Shown here: positions 34,603-43,412 of the stretch, one piece after another
Layout of the letters: each line of letters opens with the position of its first letter
Position numbering within the stretch: position 1 is the first letter of the stretch
Source of the DNA: Streptomyces dioscori
Lineage (GTDB): Bacteria; Actinomycetota; Actinomycetes; Streptomycetales; Streptomycetaceae
Reading direction: 5' to 3'
DNA length: 64,000 nt
NCBI RefSeq assembly: GCF_003024195.1
Contig: NZ_KZ679041.1
Span: 496,001-560,000, forward strand
Position numbers and translations under genes: made by a program
Notes under the pieces: model-generated
What the model saw: the letters and a program-made list of their open reading frames with translations, nothing else
Databases searched by the model: none
What the model was told of the DNA's origin: nothing

Positions 34603-35433
34603 TCAGTCGTTGACGGTCGCCGGGTCGGAACCCAGACGGCGGCCCTCGTCGAGGGCGGTGATCGCGGCGATGTCCTCGTCGTCGAGGGTGAAGCCGAGGA
34701 CGTCGATGTTCTCCTTGATCCGGGACGGCGTCACGGACTTGGGGATCACCACATTGCCCAGCTGGAGGTGCCAGCGCAGGACCACCTGGGCGGGCGTACG
34801 GTCGTGCTTGCGGGCGATGGCCACGACGGCCGGGACCTCCAGGAGGCCCTTGCCCTGGCCGAGCGGGGACCAGGCCTCGGTCGCGATGCCGTGCTCCGCG
34901 TGGAACTCGCGCAAGGCGGACTGCTGAAGGTGCGGGTGCAGCTCGACCTGGTTGAGGACCGGCACGACGGACGTCGCGTCGAGCAGCTTCTCCAGGTACT
35001 CCGGGTGGAAGTTCGAGACGCCGATGGACTTGGCGCGGCCGTCCGCGTACAGCTTCTCGAAGGCCTTGTACGTGTCGACGTACGTGCCCCGGTCCGGCAT
35101 CGGCCAGTGGATGAGGTACAGGTCGACGTAGTCGAGGCCGAGCTTCTCCAGGGACTCGTCGAAGGCGCGCAGCGTCGAGTCGTAGCCCTGTTCCGCGTTC
35201 CAGAGCTTTGTGGTGACGAAGAGGTCCTCGCGGGCGAGGCCGGAGGAGGCGAGGCCCTTGCCGGTGCCGACCTCGTTGCCGTAGATCGCGGCGGTGTCGA
35301 TGCTGCGGTACCCGGCCTCCAGCGCGGTGGCGACGGCTCGCTCGGCCTCGTCGTCCGGCACCTGCCAGACACCGAAGCCCAGCTGGGGCATCTCGACGCC
35401 GTTGTTCAGGGTGATCGGGGGGACCTTGCTCAC
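34603..35433 (-). CDS. Aldo/keto reductase (2,5-diketo-D-gluconate reductase-like)
   Basis: A 276-residue TIM-barrel NADPH-dependent reductase. The catalytic tetrad is Asp46, Tyr51, Lys76 and His109, in SIDTAAIYGNE, TTKLWN and LIHWP. The C-terminal PKSVTPSRIKEN is the cofactor 2'-phosphate loop. This is the AKR5-like clade with broad carbonyl specificity. It starts at GTG after AAGGATC. A small palindrome CGTGA-ACGA-TCACG (35471-35484) lies 38 bp upstream and could be an operator. Confidence 0.93.
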   Translation of the reverse strand: MSKVPPITLNNGVEMPQLGFGVWQVPDDEAERAVATALEAGYRSIDTAAIYGNEVGTGKGLASSGLAREDLFVTTKLWNAEQGYDSTLRAFDESLEKLGLDYVDLYLIHWPMPDRGTYVDTYKAFEKLYADGRAKSIGVSNFHPEYLEKLLDATSVVPVLNQVELHPHLQQSALREFHAEHGIATEAWSPLGQGKGLLEVPAVVAIARKHDRTPAQVVLRWHLQLGNVVIPKSVTPSRIKENIDVLGFTLDDEDIAAITALDEGRRLGSDPATVND

Positions 35434-35561
35434 GAGCTTTCGATCCTTACGTCGTCGGGTGGTACTCCATCGTGAACGATCACGGGCTGTCGTGCATTCC
35501 TGTCCCGTGCGTTCACCGGTCGAAAGGGAGACCGTAAGGGAGATTGGCCGGAAAGTACCCG

Positions 35562-36401
35562 CTACGGCAGGTCCGAACCATGAAGGGCGTCCCGCGACGG
35601 CGAGGCGGCGCCGGCCCGGGCTGCCGTCGCCGCACCCAGGTACGCCTCCCGCACCCGCCGGTCGGCACGCACCTCGGCGGGAGTGCCCTCGGCGAGTACG
35701 CGGCCCAGGTCGAGTACGACGATCCGGGTGGACACCTCCATGACGAAGGCGACGTCGTGCTCGACGAGGAGGACCGCGCAGTCCTCGTGTTCGGACAACC
35801 GGCCGATGACGTCGGCCAGTTGCTGGCTCTCCTCGGCCGTCGTCCCGGCGGCGGGTTCGTCGAGGAGCAGTACCCGGGGCCGGTCCGCGACGGCGCGGGC
35901 CAGTTCGAGCATGCGGGCGCGGCCGACGGGGAGGGCGGCGGCACAGGTGTCGCCGAGGCCGGCCAGTCCGCAGGCCCGCAGGACCTCGGCGGCGCGGGCC
36001 CGGCGCTCCCTCTCGTACGTACGCCGGGTGCGCGCCCCCAGCAGGTCGGCCGGGAGTCCGCCTCCGCCCCCGCGCCACTCCTGGGCCACCACGAGGTTGT
36101 CGGCCACCGTGAGCTGCCCGAACAGTTGCTGGCGCTGGAACGTGCGACGCATTCCGTGGCGGGCGCGCCAGACGGGGGAGCGGCGCGTGACGTCCGTCCC
36201 GTCGAGGTGGACACGGCCCGCGTCGGGGCGGCGGATGCCGGACAGCACGTCGAAGAAGGTGGTCTTGCCGGCGCCGTTCGGGCCGATGAGCCCGCAGATC
36301 TCGCCGGGGCGCAGGGACAGGCTCACGTCGTCGAGTGCGCGTACGCCGCCGAAGCGCACGGCGACGTGGTCGGCGCGCAGGACGGGGCTCGGGCTCGTCA
36401 T
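35562..36401 (-). CDS. livG: Branched-chain amino-acid-type ABC transporter ATPase (LivG)
   Basis: A 279-residue cytoplasmic ATPase. Walker A GPNGAGKT (~39-46), signature LPVGRARMLELARAV (slightly degenerate: LPVGR in place of LSGGQ), Walker B VLLLDEPAAG and the H-loop VEHD are present. The long insertion with MRRTFQRQQLFGQLTV is characteristic of LivG. It is the last gene of a substrate-binding protein-permease/ATPase-ATPase operon, overlapping the preceding gene by four bases (ATGA). The substrate need not be an amino acid. Confidence 0.92.
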   Translation of the reverse strand: MTSPSPVLRADHVAVRFGGVRALDDVSLSLRPGEICGLIGPNGAGKTTFFDVLSGIRRPDAGRVHLDGTDVTRRSPVWRARHGMRRTFQRQQLFGQLTVADNLVVAQEWRGGGGGLPADLLGARTRRTYERERRARAAEVLRACGLAGLGDTCAAALPVGRARMLELARAVADRPRVLLLDEPAAGTTAEESQQLADVIGRLSEHEDCAVLLVEHDVAFVMEVSTRIVVLDLGRVLAEGTPAEVRADRRVREAYLGAATAARAGAASPSRDALHGSDLP

Positions 36402-39400
36402 GGGCGGGCAGCCCCCTCACGCGTGGCCGCCAGTCCCAGATAGGCCTCCGTCAGCCGGTCCGCCTCCACGGCCGCGCGCGGTCCGCACCACGTCACGCGC
36501 CCCCGCGCCAGGTAGGCGACCGAGTCCGCCACCTTCAGCACCTCGGTGGCCTTCTCCTCCACGAGGAGCAGGGCCGTTCCCTGATCCCGGAGTTCGGTGA
36601 GGAGACGGAAGACCTCCTCGACGACCCGGGGCGCGAGTCCCAGGGAGGGCTCGTCGGCGATCAGGACCTTCGGGGGACGCTGGAGGAGCGGGGCGAGGGC
36701 GAGCATCTGCTGCTCCCCTCCGGAGAGGGCACCGGCGGGGACGCCACGCCGTCCGGCGAGCCCGGGGAAGCGCCGGTACACGGCATCGCGCGCGTCCCGC
36801 CCGTCCCGGCCGCGCAGATACAGGCCGAGGTTCTCCTCGACGGTGAGAGCCGGGAAGATGCCCCGCCCCTCCGGCGCGAGAACGACCCCGGCCCGTGACC
36901 GGCGCACGGCACCGTCCCGCGTGGCGTCGCGTCCGGCCACGTACACCTGTCCGGCGAGCGGGCTGACGAGACCCGCGGCGACGCGGCACGTCGTCGACTT
37001 CCCGGCCCCGTTGGGCCCGAGCAGCACGAGAATCTCCCCGGCCCGGACGGCCAGCTCGACCCCGCGCAGCACGGGAGCCCCGCCGTAACCGGCACGGATA
37101 CCGCGCAGGCGCAGAGCGTCCGCGAACGACCGCCCGCCGAAGCCGACGGCCCCGCCCGCCTGCCCCCCGTCGCCCACTCCGGGAACGGCCTCGACGGACA
37201 TGGCACCGGCCGCGCCCGCACCGGCCGGGGCCGCACTGGTTGTGCCCGCCTCGCTCGGGACGGCGCCGGTCAAACCCGTGTGCGCTGGACTCGTACCGCC
37301 CGGGACCACGGTGGGCGTTTCCGCGGCGGGCGCCACCACGCCGGTCGAGCCCGCGGCGGTCGCCGTCATGCCTGCCGTCGCCGTGCCTGCCACCGCCGTG
37401 CCCGCCGTCGTCGTGTCGGGCGGCAGCGTGTCGCCCGTCGCCGTGTCGCCCGGCAGCGCGGTGGGCGGCTCACCTGCCGGAGTCGCGGTCGGCGTACCCG
37501 CGCCCGACCCCGCCAGCCGACGCCGTTGCAACCGCACCGGTACCGCCGCGCAGTAGCCGTCCGGGTCGTTCGCGAGGGCCAGGCCTGCCAGGCCGAAGAG
37601 GATCACCGGGAGGTGGACGGACTCGGTGACGTAGTCCGAGAGGAGGTGCGGTACGAGGGCGTAGACCAGGCCCGCGACCACCGCGAACTGGGGGCGGCGA
37701 AGGCCCGCCGCCACGACCACCGCGAGCCAGATCAGGCCCGTCATCGCGGTGAAGTCGGTCGCGTTGACGCGGGTGTTGTACGAGGCGTACATGACACCGC
37801 CGAAGCCCGCGAGCCCGGCGGACAGCGTGAACAGCACCAGCTTGGTGCGGACGACCGACACCCCGGAGGCCATCGCCGCCGCGGGCGCGGAGCGCACCGC
37901 GAGCATCGCCCGGCCGGACGGCGAGTTCCGCAGCGCGCTCAGCGCGGCGACGGCTGCCGCGACCAGCACGGTCAGTGCCACCCCGAGCGCCCGGTCGTCG
38001 CCCAGGTCCACCGGACCGAGGACCGGCCGGGGAACCGCCCACCCCGTGTCGCCGTTGCGCAGCCAACCGATCTGGAACAGGACCTGGTCGGCGAGGAAGG
38101 CCAGCGCGAGGGTGGCGAGGGCGAGCGAACGGCCACCGAGCCGCAGCGCGGGGAGGGCGACCAGGGCCCCGAGCAGCGCCGCCGTACACGTGCCCACGGC
38201 CGCCGCCGCCACGAACGGCCAGCCGTGACTGAGCAGCAGCCCCGCCACCAGCGCCGCCCCTGTCACGAAGGTCGCCTGCGCCAGCGACACCATCGCACCG
38301 AGCCCCGTGACCACGGTGAAGGACATGAAGACGAGGGACAGGGCCAGCCCCTGGGCGAGGAGGCCGCTCCAGAAGGGGGTCGTGACCGTGTAGAAGGAGG
38401 CCGCGAGGAGGACGGCGGCCACCGCCCACGGGCCCCACCGCCGCAGCCGGGACCGCCCCGTCAGATAGTCGACCGGCGGCGGGTCCACCGCCGCCGTGCC
38501 CGCCGTGCGCCTGCGCCGCGTCAGCAGCAGCAGCCCGGCGAAGAGGATCAGGAAGGGCACGGCGGTACGGAACCCGGTGATCCGCTCGGCGAAGTCCGCG
38601 TACCCGGCGACCAGGTTCTGCAGCACGCCGAGCCCGAGCCCGCCCGCGAACGCCAGCGGTACCGAGACGAACCGGCCGAGCACAGCCGCCGTCGCCGAGA
38701 CGAAGAGGAAGAGGGTGAAGTCGTGCGAGGAAAGACCGAGGAGGGGGGTGGCCAGCACGCCCGCCAGGCCCGCGAGTCCCGACGACAGCATCCACGCGAT
38801 CGAGGACAGCCGGTCCGCGCTCAGCCCGCGCAGCTCCACCAGCGAACGGTTGTCGACGGCCGCCCTGAGCTGCAGTCCCAGCGGGGTGTGCCGCATCAGG
38901 ATCCACAGGCCGAGGGCGACCACGGCCGTCGCCGCCCAGATGATCAGCTGGTCGGAGTCGACGCCGACGCCGTCGACCGGCTGCCAGGAGTGCGCGGGGC
39001 TGGGCCCGACCCCCGGCAGCCCGAACTGGTTCTCGGCCGGCTTCACCGACGCGCCCGCGTCCGCCAGCAGCTCGACGGTCCACAGCCCCAGCGCGGGCAG
39101 CGCCACCAGCAGCCCGATGGTGGCCACGATCTGAGCCGTCTCACCGACCCGCGCCAGCTTGCGGAACATCAGCCGGTCCAGGCCCCAGCCCAGCGCGGGC
39201 GCCAGTACGCACACCAGCAGCACCGCCGTCGGGACGGCCGGCAGGCCGAAGCCCGAGTGCAGTTCGTAGAAGGCGAGGGCGCAGAGGTAGGCGGTGGCGC
39301 CGTGCGCGAAGTTGAACAGCCCCGAGGCCGAGTAGGAGAGCACGAGACCGGTGGCGAGCAGCGCGTACAGCGCGCCCGACACCAGTCCGCTCAGCACGAA

Positions 39401-39418
39401 TCCGAGAAGGTCGGCCAT
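36398..39418 (-). CDS. Fused ABC transporter: two LIV-type permeases and an ATPase (LivH-LivM-LivF)
   Basis: One 1006-residue chain. Residues ~1-305 are a LivH-type permease (SASGLFNFAHGATAYL motif). Residues ~330-625 are a LivM-type permease (FSG..AQG...GLGAMVSLAQATFVT motif). Residues ~635-765 are an extremely Thr/Ala/Gly/Pro-rich linker with no predicted fold. Residues ~770-1000 are a LivF-type ATPase with Walker A GPNGAGKST (~797-805), signature LSGGEQQ and Walker B LIADEPSLGL. In most bacteria these are three genes. The chain is one gene because the frame is continuous, with no internal ribosome site of note. Together with LivG and LivK it would be a complete importer. Confidence 0.93.
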   Translation of the reverse strand: MADLLGFVLSGLVSGALYALLATGLVLSYSASGLFNFAHGATAYLCALAFYELHSGFGLPAVPTAVLLVCVLAPALGWGLDRLMFRKLARVGETAQIVATIGLLVALPALGLWTVELLADAGASVKPAENQFGLPGVGPSPAHSWQPVDGVGVDSDQLIIWAATAVVALGLWILMRHTPLGLQLRAAVDNRSLVELRGLSADRLSSIAWMLSSGLAGLAGVLATPLLGLSSHDFTLFLFVSATAAVLGRFVSVPLAFAGGLGLGVLQNLVAGYADFAERITGFRTAVPFLILFAGLLLLTRRRRTAGTAAVDPPPVDYLTGRSRLRRWGPWAVAAVLLAASFYTVTTPFWSGLLAQGLALSLVFMSFTVVTGLGAMVSLAQATFVTGAALVAGLLLSHGWPFVAAAAVGTCTAALLGALVALPALRLGGRSLALATLALAFLADQVLFQIGWLRNGDTGWAVPRPVLGPVDLGDDRALGVALTVLVAAAVAALSALRNSPSGRAMLAVRSAPAAAMASGVSVVRTKLVLFTLSAGLAGFGGVMYASYNTRVNATDFTAMTGLIWLAVVVAAGLRRPQFAVVAGLVYALVPHLLSDYVTESVHLPVILFGLAGLALANDPDGYCAAVPVRLQRRRLAGSGAGTPTATPAGEPPTALPGDTATGDTLPPDTTTAGTAVAGTATAGMTATAAGSTGVVAPAAETPTVVPGGTSPAHTGLTGAVPSEAGTTSAAPAGAGAAGAMSVEAVPGVGDGGQAGGAVGFGGRSFADALRLRGIRAGYGGAPVLRGVELAVRAGEILVLLGPNGAGKSTTCRVAAGLVSPLAGQVYVAGRDATRDGAVRRSRAGVVLAPEGRGIFPALTVEENLGLYLRGRDGRDARDAVYRRFPGLAGRRGVPAGALSGGEQQMLALAPLLQRPPKVLIADEPSLGLAPRVVEEVFRLLTELRDQGTALLLVEEKATEVLKVADSVAYLARGRVTWCGPRAAVEADRLTEAYLGLAATREGAARP

Positions 39419-39428
39419 GCCGTGTGCC

Positions 39429-40685
39429 TTACGTGAAGGGGATCGGCGGATAGCACTTGAAGGGCGCCGACACCACGTACGCGCCGCCCTTCAGCTGGAC
39501 GAGCGCCCCGCACCCGAACGACTCCTTCTGGCCCTTCCGCTCCGCCCGGTCCCCGACGAGCGTGCCGGTGTCCGCGAACCCGTCCGCCGCCTTCTGGAAG
39601 GACGACACCGTCAGGTCCTTGCCGGCCTTCCCGGCGATGGCGAGGAACAGGTCGGCCGACATGTAGCCGGTCATCATGTGCATGTTGAGGGGTACGTCCT
39701 TGCCCGCGGCCTTCCTGATGTCCTTCCCGAACCGCGTCATCGCCGCACTTTGCTGCTCGAACGGCTGGAACGACGTCAGGACATGCACCCCGTCGAGCGC
39801 CTTGCGCGTCGCACTCTTGGCCAGCAGCCCCGGGTCGTAGTCGGTCGGATCGGTGAGTACACCGCGATACCCAGTCCGCTTGACCGCCGTGAACAGCCCG
39901 ATGTTGTACGGGGTCTGCATCACGGAGACGATCGCGTCGGGCGCCTTGCCGCCGTCGCTGCGCAGGATCTCCTTCGTGTACGCCGACCAGTCGCTCGGGA
40001 CGGAGGCCGCGGACACCGACGGCTTGGCGTACGTGACCGTGAACCCGGCCGATTCGAAGCTCTGCCGGTAGGTGCGGATGCCGAACTTCCCGGCGTCGCT
40101 GTCGTTGGCGAGGATCGCCACGCTGCGGCCCTTGGCCCCGCCCATCACCTGTTCGAGGCCCTCGGGCCAGGTCTGCGAGATGGTGCCGCCCGGCGTCGGC
40201 ACCATGCAGCCGCCGAAACCGTAGATGTACGACGGCCCGCAGAACGACGGCAGCGTGCCCCAGCCGAAGGTGGGGACGCGCTGCTTCTGCAGGAAGTCCG
40301 CGCCGGAGAAGGTCGTCGAGCTCATCGGCGCGATCGCGAACACCTTGTCCTGCTGGACGAGTTTGCGTGCCGCGGCGAGGTTCCTGGACGGGTCCTGGCC
40401 GTCGTCCTCGGCGCCCAGATAGTCGATCTTCCGTCCGTGCAGGCCGCCTTCGGCGTTGGCGCGGTCGAAACGGGCTTTCGCGCCGAGGTCGGTGTCCTTC
40501 TTGGAGTAGCCGCTCGCGGTTGTCATCGAGACGATGCCGCCGACTTTGATGCGGGTGTCCGTGACCCCGCGTACGGAGTCGTCGGTCTTCGAAGCCCCGC
40601 CGGTGGAGGCCGAGTTGCAGGCGGCTGCCAGCAGCAGGGCGGTTGCGGCCACCGCTGCGGCGAATGTGCGGGTCGGTCGTGACAC
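39429..40685 (-). CDS. Branched-chain amino-acid-type ABC transporter substrate-binding lipoprotein (LivK-like)
   Basis: A 418-residue periplasmic-binding-type lipoprotein. The GTG start follows GGAGGG; a lipobox LLLAAAC puts the lipidated cysteine at residue 23. The mature part starts with the type I fold KVGGIVSMTTASGYSKKDTDLGAKARFDRANAEGGLHGRKI, and the cysteine pairs near 170-180 and C-terminus are likely disulfides. It is first in the operon, ten bases before the fused permease gene. The ligand could be an amino acid, a small carboxylate or an acyl compound. Confidence 0.92.
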   Translation of the reverse strand: MSRPTRTFAAAVAATALLLAAACNSASTGGASKTDDSVRGVTDTRIKVGGIVSMTTASGYSKKDTDLGAKARFDRANAEGGLHGRKIDYLGAEDDGQDPSRNLAAARKLVQQDKVFAIAPMSSTTFSGADFLQKQRVPTFGWGTLPSFCGPSYIYGFGGCMVPTPGGTISQTWPEGLEQVMGGAKGRSVAILANDSDAGKFGIRTYRQSFESAGFTVTYAKPSVSAASVPSDWSAYTKEILRSDGGKAPDAIVSVMQTPYNIGLFTAVKRTGYRGVLTDPTDYDPGLLAKSATRKALDGVHVLTSFQPFEQQSAAMTRFGKDIRKAAGKDVPLNMHMMTGYMSADLFLAIAGKAGKDLTVSSFQKAADGFADTGTLVGDRAERKGQKESFGCGALVQLKGGAYVVSAPFKCYPPIPFT

Positions 40686-40746
40686 GGTCGGCCCCCTCCG
40701 TCGGGTGACTCGGGTGTCTCGGGTGACCGAAATGATCCGGCGGATC

Positions 40747-40792
40747 TGACGGGGCGTCAATATGCGGTACGGCAGTATGTGACGGCGCGTCA
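40747..40792. promoter_or_regulatory. Two 13-bp palindromes of one class upstream of the liv operon
   Basis: TGACGGGGCGTCA (40747-40759) and TGACGGCGCGTCA (40780-40792) share 5-bp arms TGACG/CGTCA with a 3-base spacer and are 33 bp apart centre to centre, 62 and 95 bp before the livK start. TetR-family operators of acyl-CoA and transport genes in actinomycetes often look like this. The regulator is not in view. Confidence 0.7.
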
Positions 40793-40828
40793 GGTCGAGT
40801 GTTCGGTGCGGGCCGGTGGGGGCTGGTC

Positions 40829-40857
40829 GCGCAGTTCCCCGCGCCCCTTCGGGGCGC
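40829..40857 (-). terminator. Repeat-containing terminator after the acyl-CoA ligase gene
   Basis: An exact repeat copy (40829-40848) continues into the hairpin GCGCCCC-TTC-GGGGCGC (40841-40857), 18 bp past the ligase stop. Confidence 0.8.
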
Positions 40858-40874
40858 CCCCCCCCGCTGGCGTG

Positions 40875-42701
40875 CTACGCCCGATACAAGGCCTCGACCT
40901 CTGTCTCGTACGCGTTCTCGATCGCCTTGCGCTTCAGTTTCAGGGACGGGGTCAGCAGGCCGTGTTCCTCGGTGAACTGGTGAGCCAGTATCCGGAACGT
41001 GCGGATCGACTCGGCCTGCGAGACCAGCGTGTTCGCGGCCACCACGGCCCGCCGTACCTCGGTCTCCAGGTCGGGGTCCCGCACCAGCTGGGCCGGGGCG
41101 AGCGGGGACTTGCCCCGCATCTGCAGCCAGTGGTCGACGGCCTCCCCGTCGAGCGTGACGAGCGCCGCGATGTACGGCCGGTCGTTGCCGACGACGATGC
41201 ACTGCGCGACCAGCGGATGGTCCCGCACCCGCTCCTCCAGGACGCCCGGCGAGACACTCTTGCCGCCGGAGGTCACCAGGATCTCCTTCTTGCGTCCGGT
41301 GATGGTGAGGTAGCCGTCCTCGTCGAGCGCGCCGATGTCACCGGTGGCCAGCCAGCCGTCGTGCAGGGCCGCGTCGGTGGCCTTCGGGTCGTTGAGGTAA
41401 CCCTGGAAGACGTTGTCCCCGTGCAGCCAGATCTCGCCGTCGTCCGCGATGTGCACGGTCGTGCCGGGGATGGGCTGGCCGACGGTCCCGTACCGGGTGC
41501 GCTCGGGCGGGTTGGCGGTCGCGGCTGCCGTGGACTCGGTGAGCCCGTACCCCTCGTAGATCTGCACGCCGGCGCCCGCGAAGAACAGGCCCAGGCGGCG
41601 GTCCATCGCGGAGCCGCCGGACATCGCGTGCCGTACGCGTCCGCCCATCGCGGCACGGATCTTGGAGTAGACCAGCTTCTCGAAGAGCTGGTGCTGCATC
41701 CGCAGCGCGGCCGAGGGCCCGGGGCCGATGCCCCACGCCCTCGCCTCCACCGCGTCCGCGTAGCGCACCGCGACCTCGACCGCCTTCTCGAACGGGCCGC
41801 CCTTGCCCTCCTTCTCGGCCTTGCGGCGAGCCGCGTTGAAGACTTTCTCGAAGATGTACGGCACCGCCAGGAAGAACGTCGGCTGGAACGCGGCCAGATC
41901 CGGCAGCAGGGCCGCCGCGTTCAGCTGCGGCTGATGGCCGAACTTGACCTTCCCCCGGACCGCGGCGACCTGAACCATCCGCCCGAAGACGTGCGCGAGC
42001 GGCAGGAACAGCAGAGTCGCCGCCTCGTCGCCGCGCTTGGAGTGGAAGAGCGGCTCCCAGCGGCCGATCGCCGTGTCCGTCTCGAACATGAAGTTGGCGT
42101 GCGACAGGACGCAGCCCTTGGGGCGGCCGGTGGTGCCGGACGTGTAGATGATCGTCGCCGTCGACTCGGGGGTGACCGCCCGGCGGTGCCGGTGCACCAC
42201 CTCGTCGTCGATGTGGCCGCCGGCCTCGTACAGCTCCTGCACCGCGCCCGCGTCGAGCTGCCACAGCTTGTGCAGCGTCGGCAGCCGGTCGATGACCGTG
42301 GCGACGGTCATCGCGTGATCCTCGTGCTCCACCATGGCCGCCGACACCTGGGCGTCGTGCAGCATCCAGAAGACCTGCTCGGCCGACGAGGTGGGGTAGA
42401 TCGGGACGACCTGCGCGCCGATCGACCACAGTGCGTAGTCGAAGAGGGTCCACTCGTAGCGCGTACGGGACATGATCGCGACCCGGTCGCCGAACCGGAC
42501 GCCGTGCGCGAGCAGGCCCTTCGCCAGGGCGAGGACCTCGTCACGGAACTCGGCGGACGTCACGTCCCGCCATCTGCCGTGCTCGTCCTTACGGCCCAGC
42601 GCGATGTAGAGGGGGTCCTCCTGGGCATACTCGAACACGGCATCGGCCAGGCCGCCCACCGGCGGTGCCGACGCCAGGGGAGGGTTGGTGAACTCGCTCA
42701 A
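40875..42701 (-). CDS. Long-chain acyl-CoA ligase (AMP-forming)
   Basis: A 608-residue adenylate-forming enzyme. The AMP/ATP motif is IIYTSGTTGRPKG, followed by YEGYGLTESTAA (adenylate binding), and TGDIGALDEDGYLTITGRKKE hinge motifs. Substrates of this clade are long-chain fatty acids activated to acyl-CoA. The start is a TTG with AAGGAG seven bases upstream, giving LSEFTNPP; no ATG or GTG gives the family N-terminus. It lies downstream of no obvious partner, but sits directly behind the liv operon promoter region. Confidence 0.92.
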   Translation of the reverse strand: MSEFTNPPLASAPPVGGLADAVFEYAQEDPLYIALGRKDEHGRWRDVTSAEFRDEVLALAKGLLAHGVRFGDRVAIMSRTRYEWTLFDYALWSIGAQVVPIYPTSSAEQVFWMLHDAQVSAAMVEHEDHAMTVATVIDRLPTLHKLWQLDAGAVQELYEAGGHIDDEVVHRHRRAVTPESTATIIYTSGTTGRPKGCVLSHANFMFETDTAIGRWEPLFHSKRGDEAATLLFLPLAHVFGRMVQVAAVRGKVKFGHQPQLNAAALLPDLAAFQPTFFLAVPYIFEKVFNAARRKAEKEGKGGPFEKAVEVAVRYADAVEARAWGIGPGPSAALRMQHQLFEKLVYSKIRAAMGGRVRHAMSGGSAMDRRLGLFFAGAGVQIYEGYGLTESTAAATANPPERTRYGTVGQPIPGTTVHIADDGEIWLHGDNVFQGYLNDPKATDAALHDGWLATGDIGALDEDGYLTITGRKKEILVTSGGKSVSPGVLEERVRDHPLVAQCIVVGNDRPYIAALVTLDGEAVDHWLQMRGKSPLAPAQLVRDPDLETEVRRAVVAANTLVSQAESIRTFRILAHQFTEEHGLLTPSLKLKRKAIENAYETEVEALYRA

Positions 42702-43412
42702 TCCCCGCTCCTTGAAGGTGCTCCGCAGGCGGTGAAAGCTACCCCACGTGACGCTGCCGCGGGAGGGGTGGCGGAGGGGGGTGGGGGGTGGCGTATGCAC
42801 TGGTCAACCCCTGAAATCCGGCCACAAGGGGGGAGGCCGGGACAGAATCCTTACTCTTCCGTAAGTTTCGGTTCCGTAATCTCCACGGAATCTGTACGGG
42901 GCGCTTACCGAGGGTCGGGCGCGCGCGGCGCCTTCCACGACCAACGGCGCGGGCGCCCCCCCATCAGACCCGCAGAGTCCCCCGGCGACAGCCAACCCCC
43001 ACCCAAGGGGCGGGGGGAGCTGCACGCCCAGCCCCGACCGGACCGGCAGATTCCCTCCGGGCGCCCGCCACCCCTCAGGGGCGCGGGGAACGGCGCGCTT
43101 AGCCCCGACCGGACCGGCAGATTCCCTCCGGGCATCCGCCACCCCTCAGGGGCGCGGGGAACGGCGCGCCCAGCCCCGACCGGACCCGCAGATTCCCTCC
43201 GGGCGCCCGCCACCCCTTAGGGGCGCGGGGAACGGCGCGACAAGCCCCCACCGGCTCGCAGATGTCTCCGAACCCCTACGGGGCCCGGTACGGGGAGTGC
43301 CGAATTATCTGCGGGCCGGTGGGGGTGGGCCGCGCAGTTCCCCGCGCCCCTAGGGGGCGGGGTGGGGCCTGCGCCGATGTCGGCTGCGGGCCCGCGCCGT
43401 TGCTCGCGCCCC
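42702..43412. repeat. 711-bp gap with a 71-bp tandem repeat and regulatory-looking short repeats
   Basis: Bases 43030-43242 are three tandem copies of a 71-bp unit (starts 43030, 43101, 43172), nearly identical; each contains AGGGGCGCGGGGAACGGCGC (43077, 43148, 43219). A degenerate copy precedes them at ~43009, and two oppositely oriented repeat cores follow at 43332-43351 and 43394-43413. The remainder (42702-43000) is the ligase upstream region. No gene-like frame exists. Confidence 0.9.
42857..42889. promoter_or_regulatory. TTCCGTAA repeats upstream of the acyl-CoA ligase
   Basis: TTCCGTAA occurs at 42857-42864 and 42872-42879 (15-base step), followed by the inverted half ACGGAA at 42885-42890, giving the dyad TTCCGT-N7-ACGGAA. 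It is ~155 bp before the ligase start. Possible regulator site; unassigned. Confidence 0.45.

Noticed and set aside
37280..39436. Long plus-strand open frame opposite the fused Liv transporter
   Set aside because: Arg/Gln/His-rich low-complexity translation and no ribosome site; the minus-strand gene has all ABC motifs.
43030..43242. Possible CRISPR array
   Set aside because: The 71-bp units are contiguous with no unique spacers and no cas genes are nearby.
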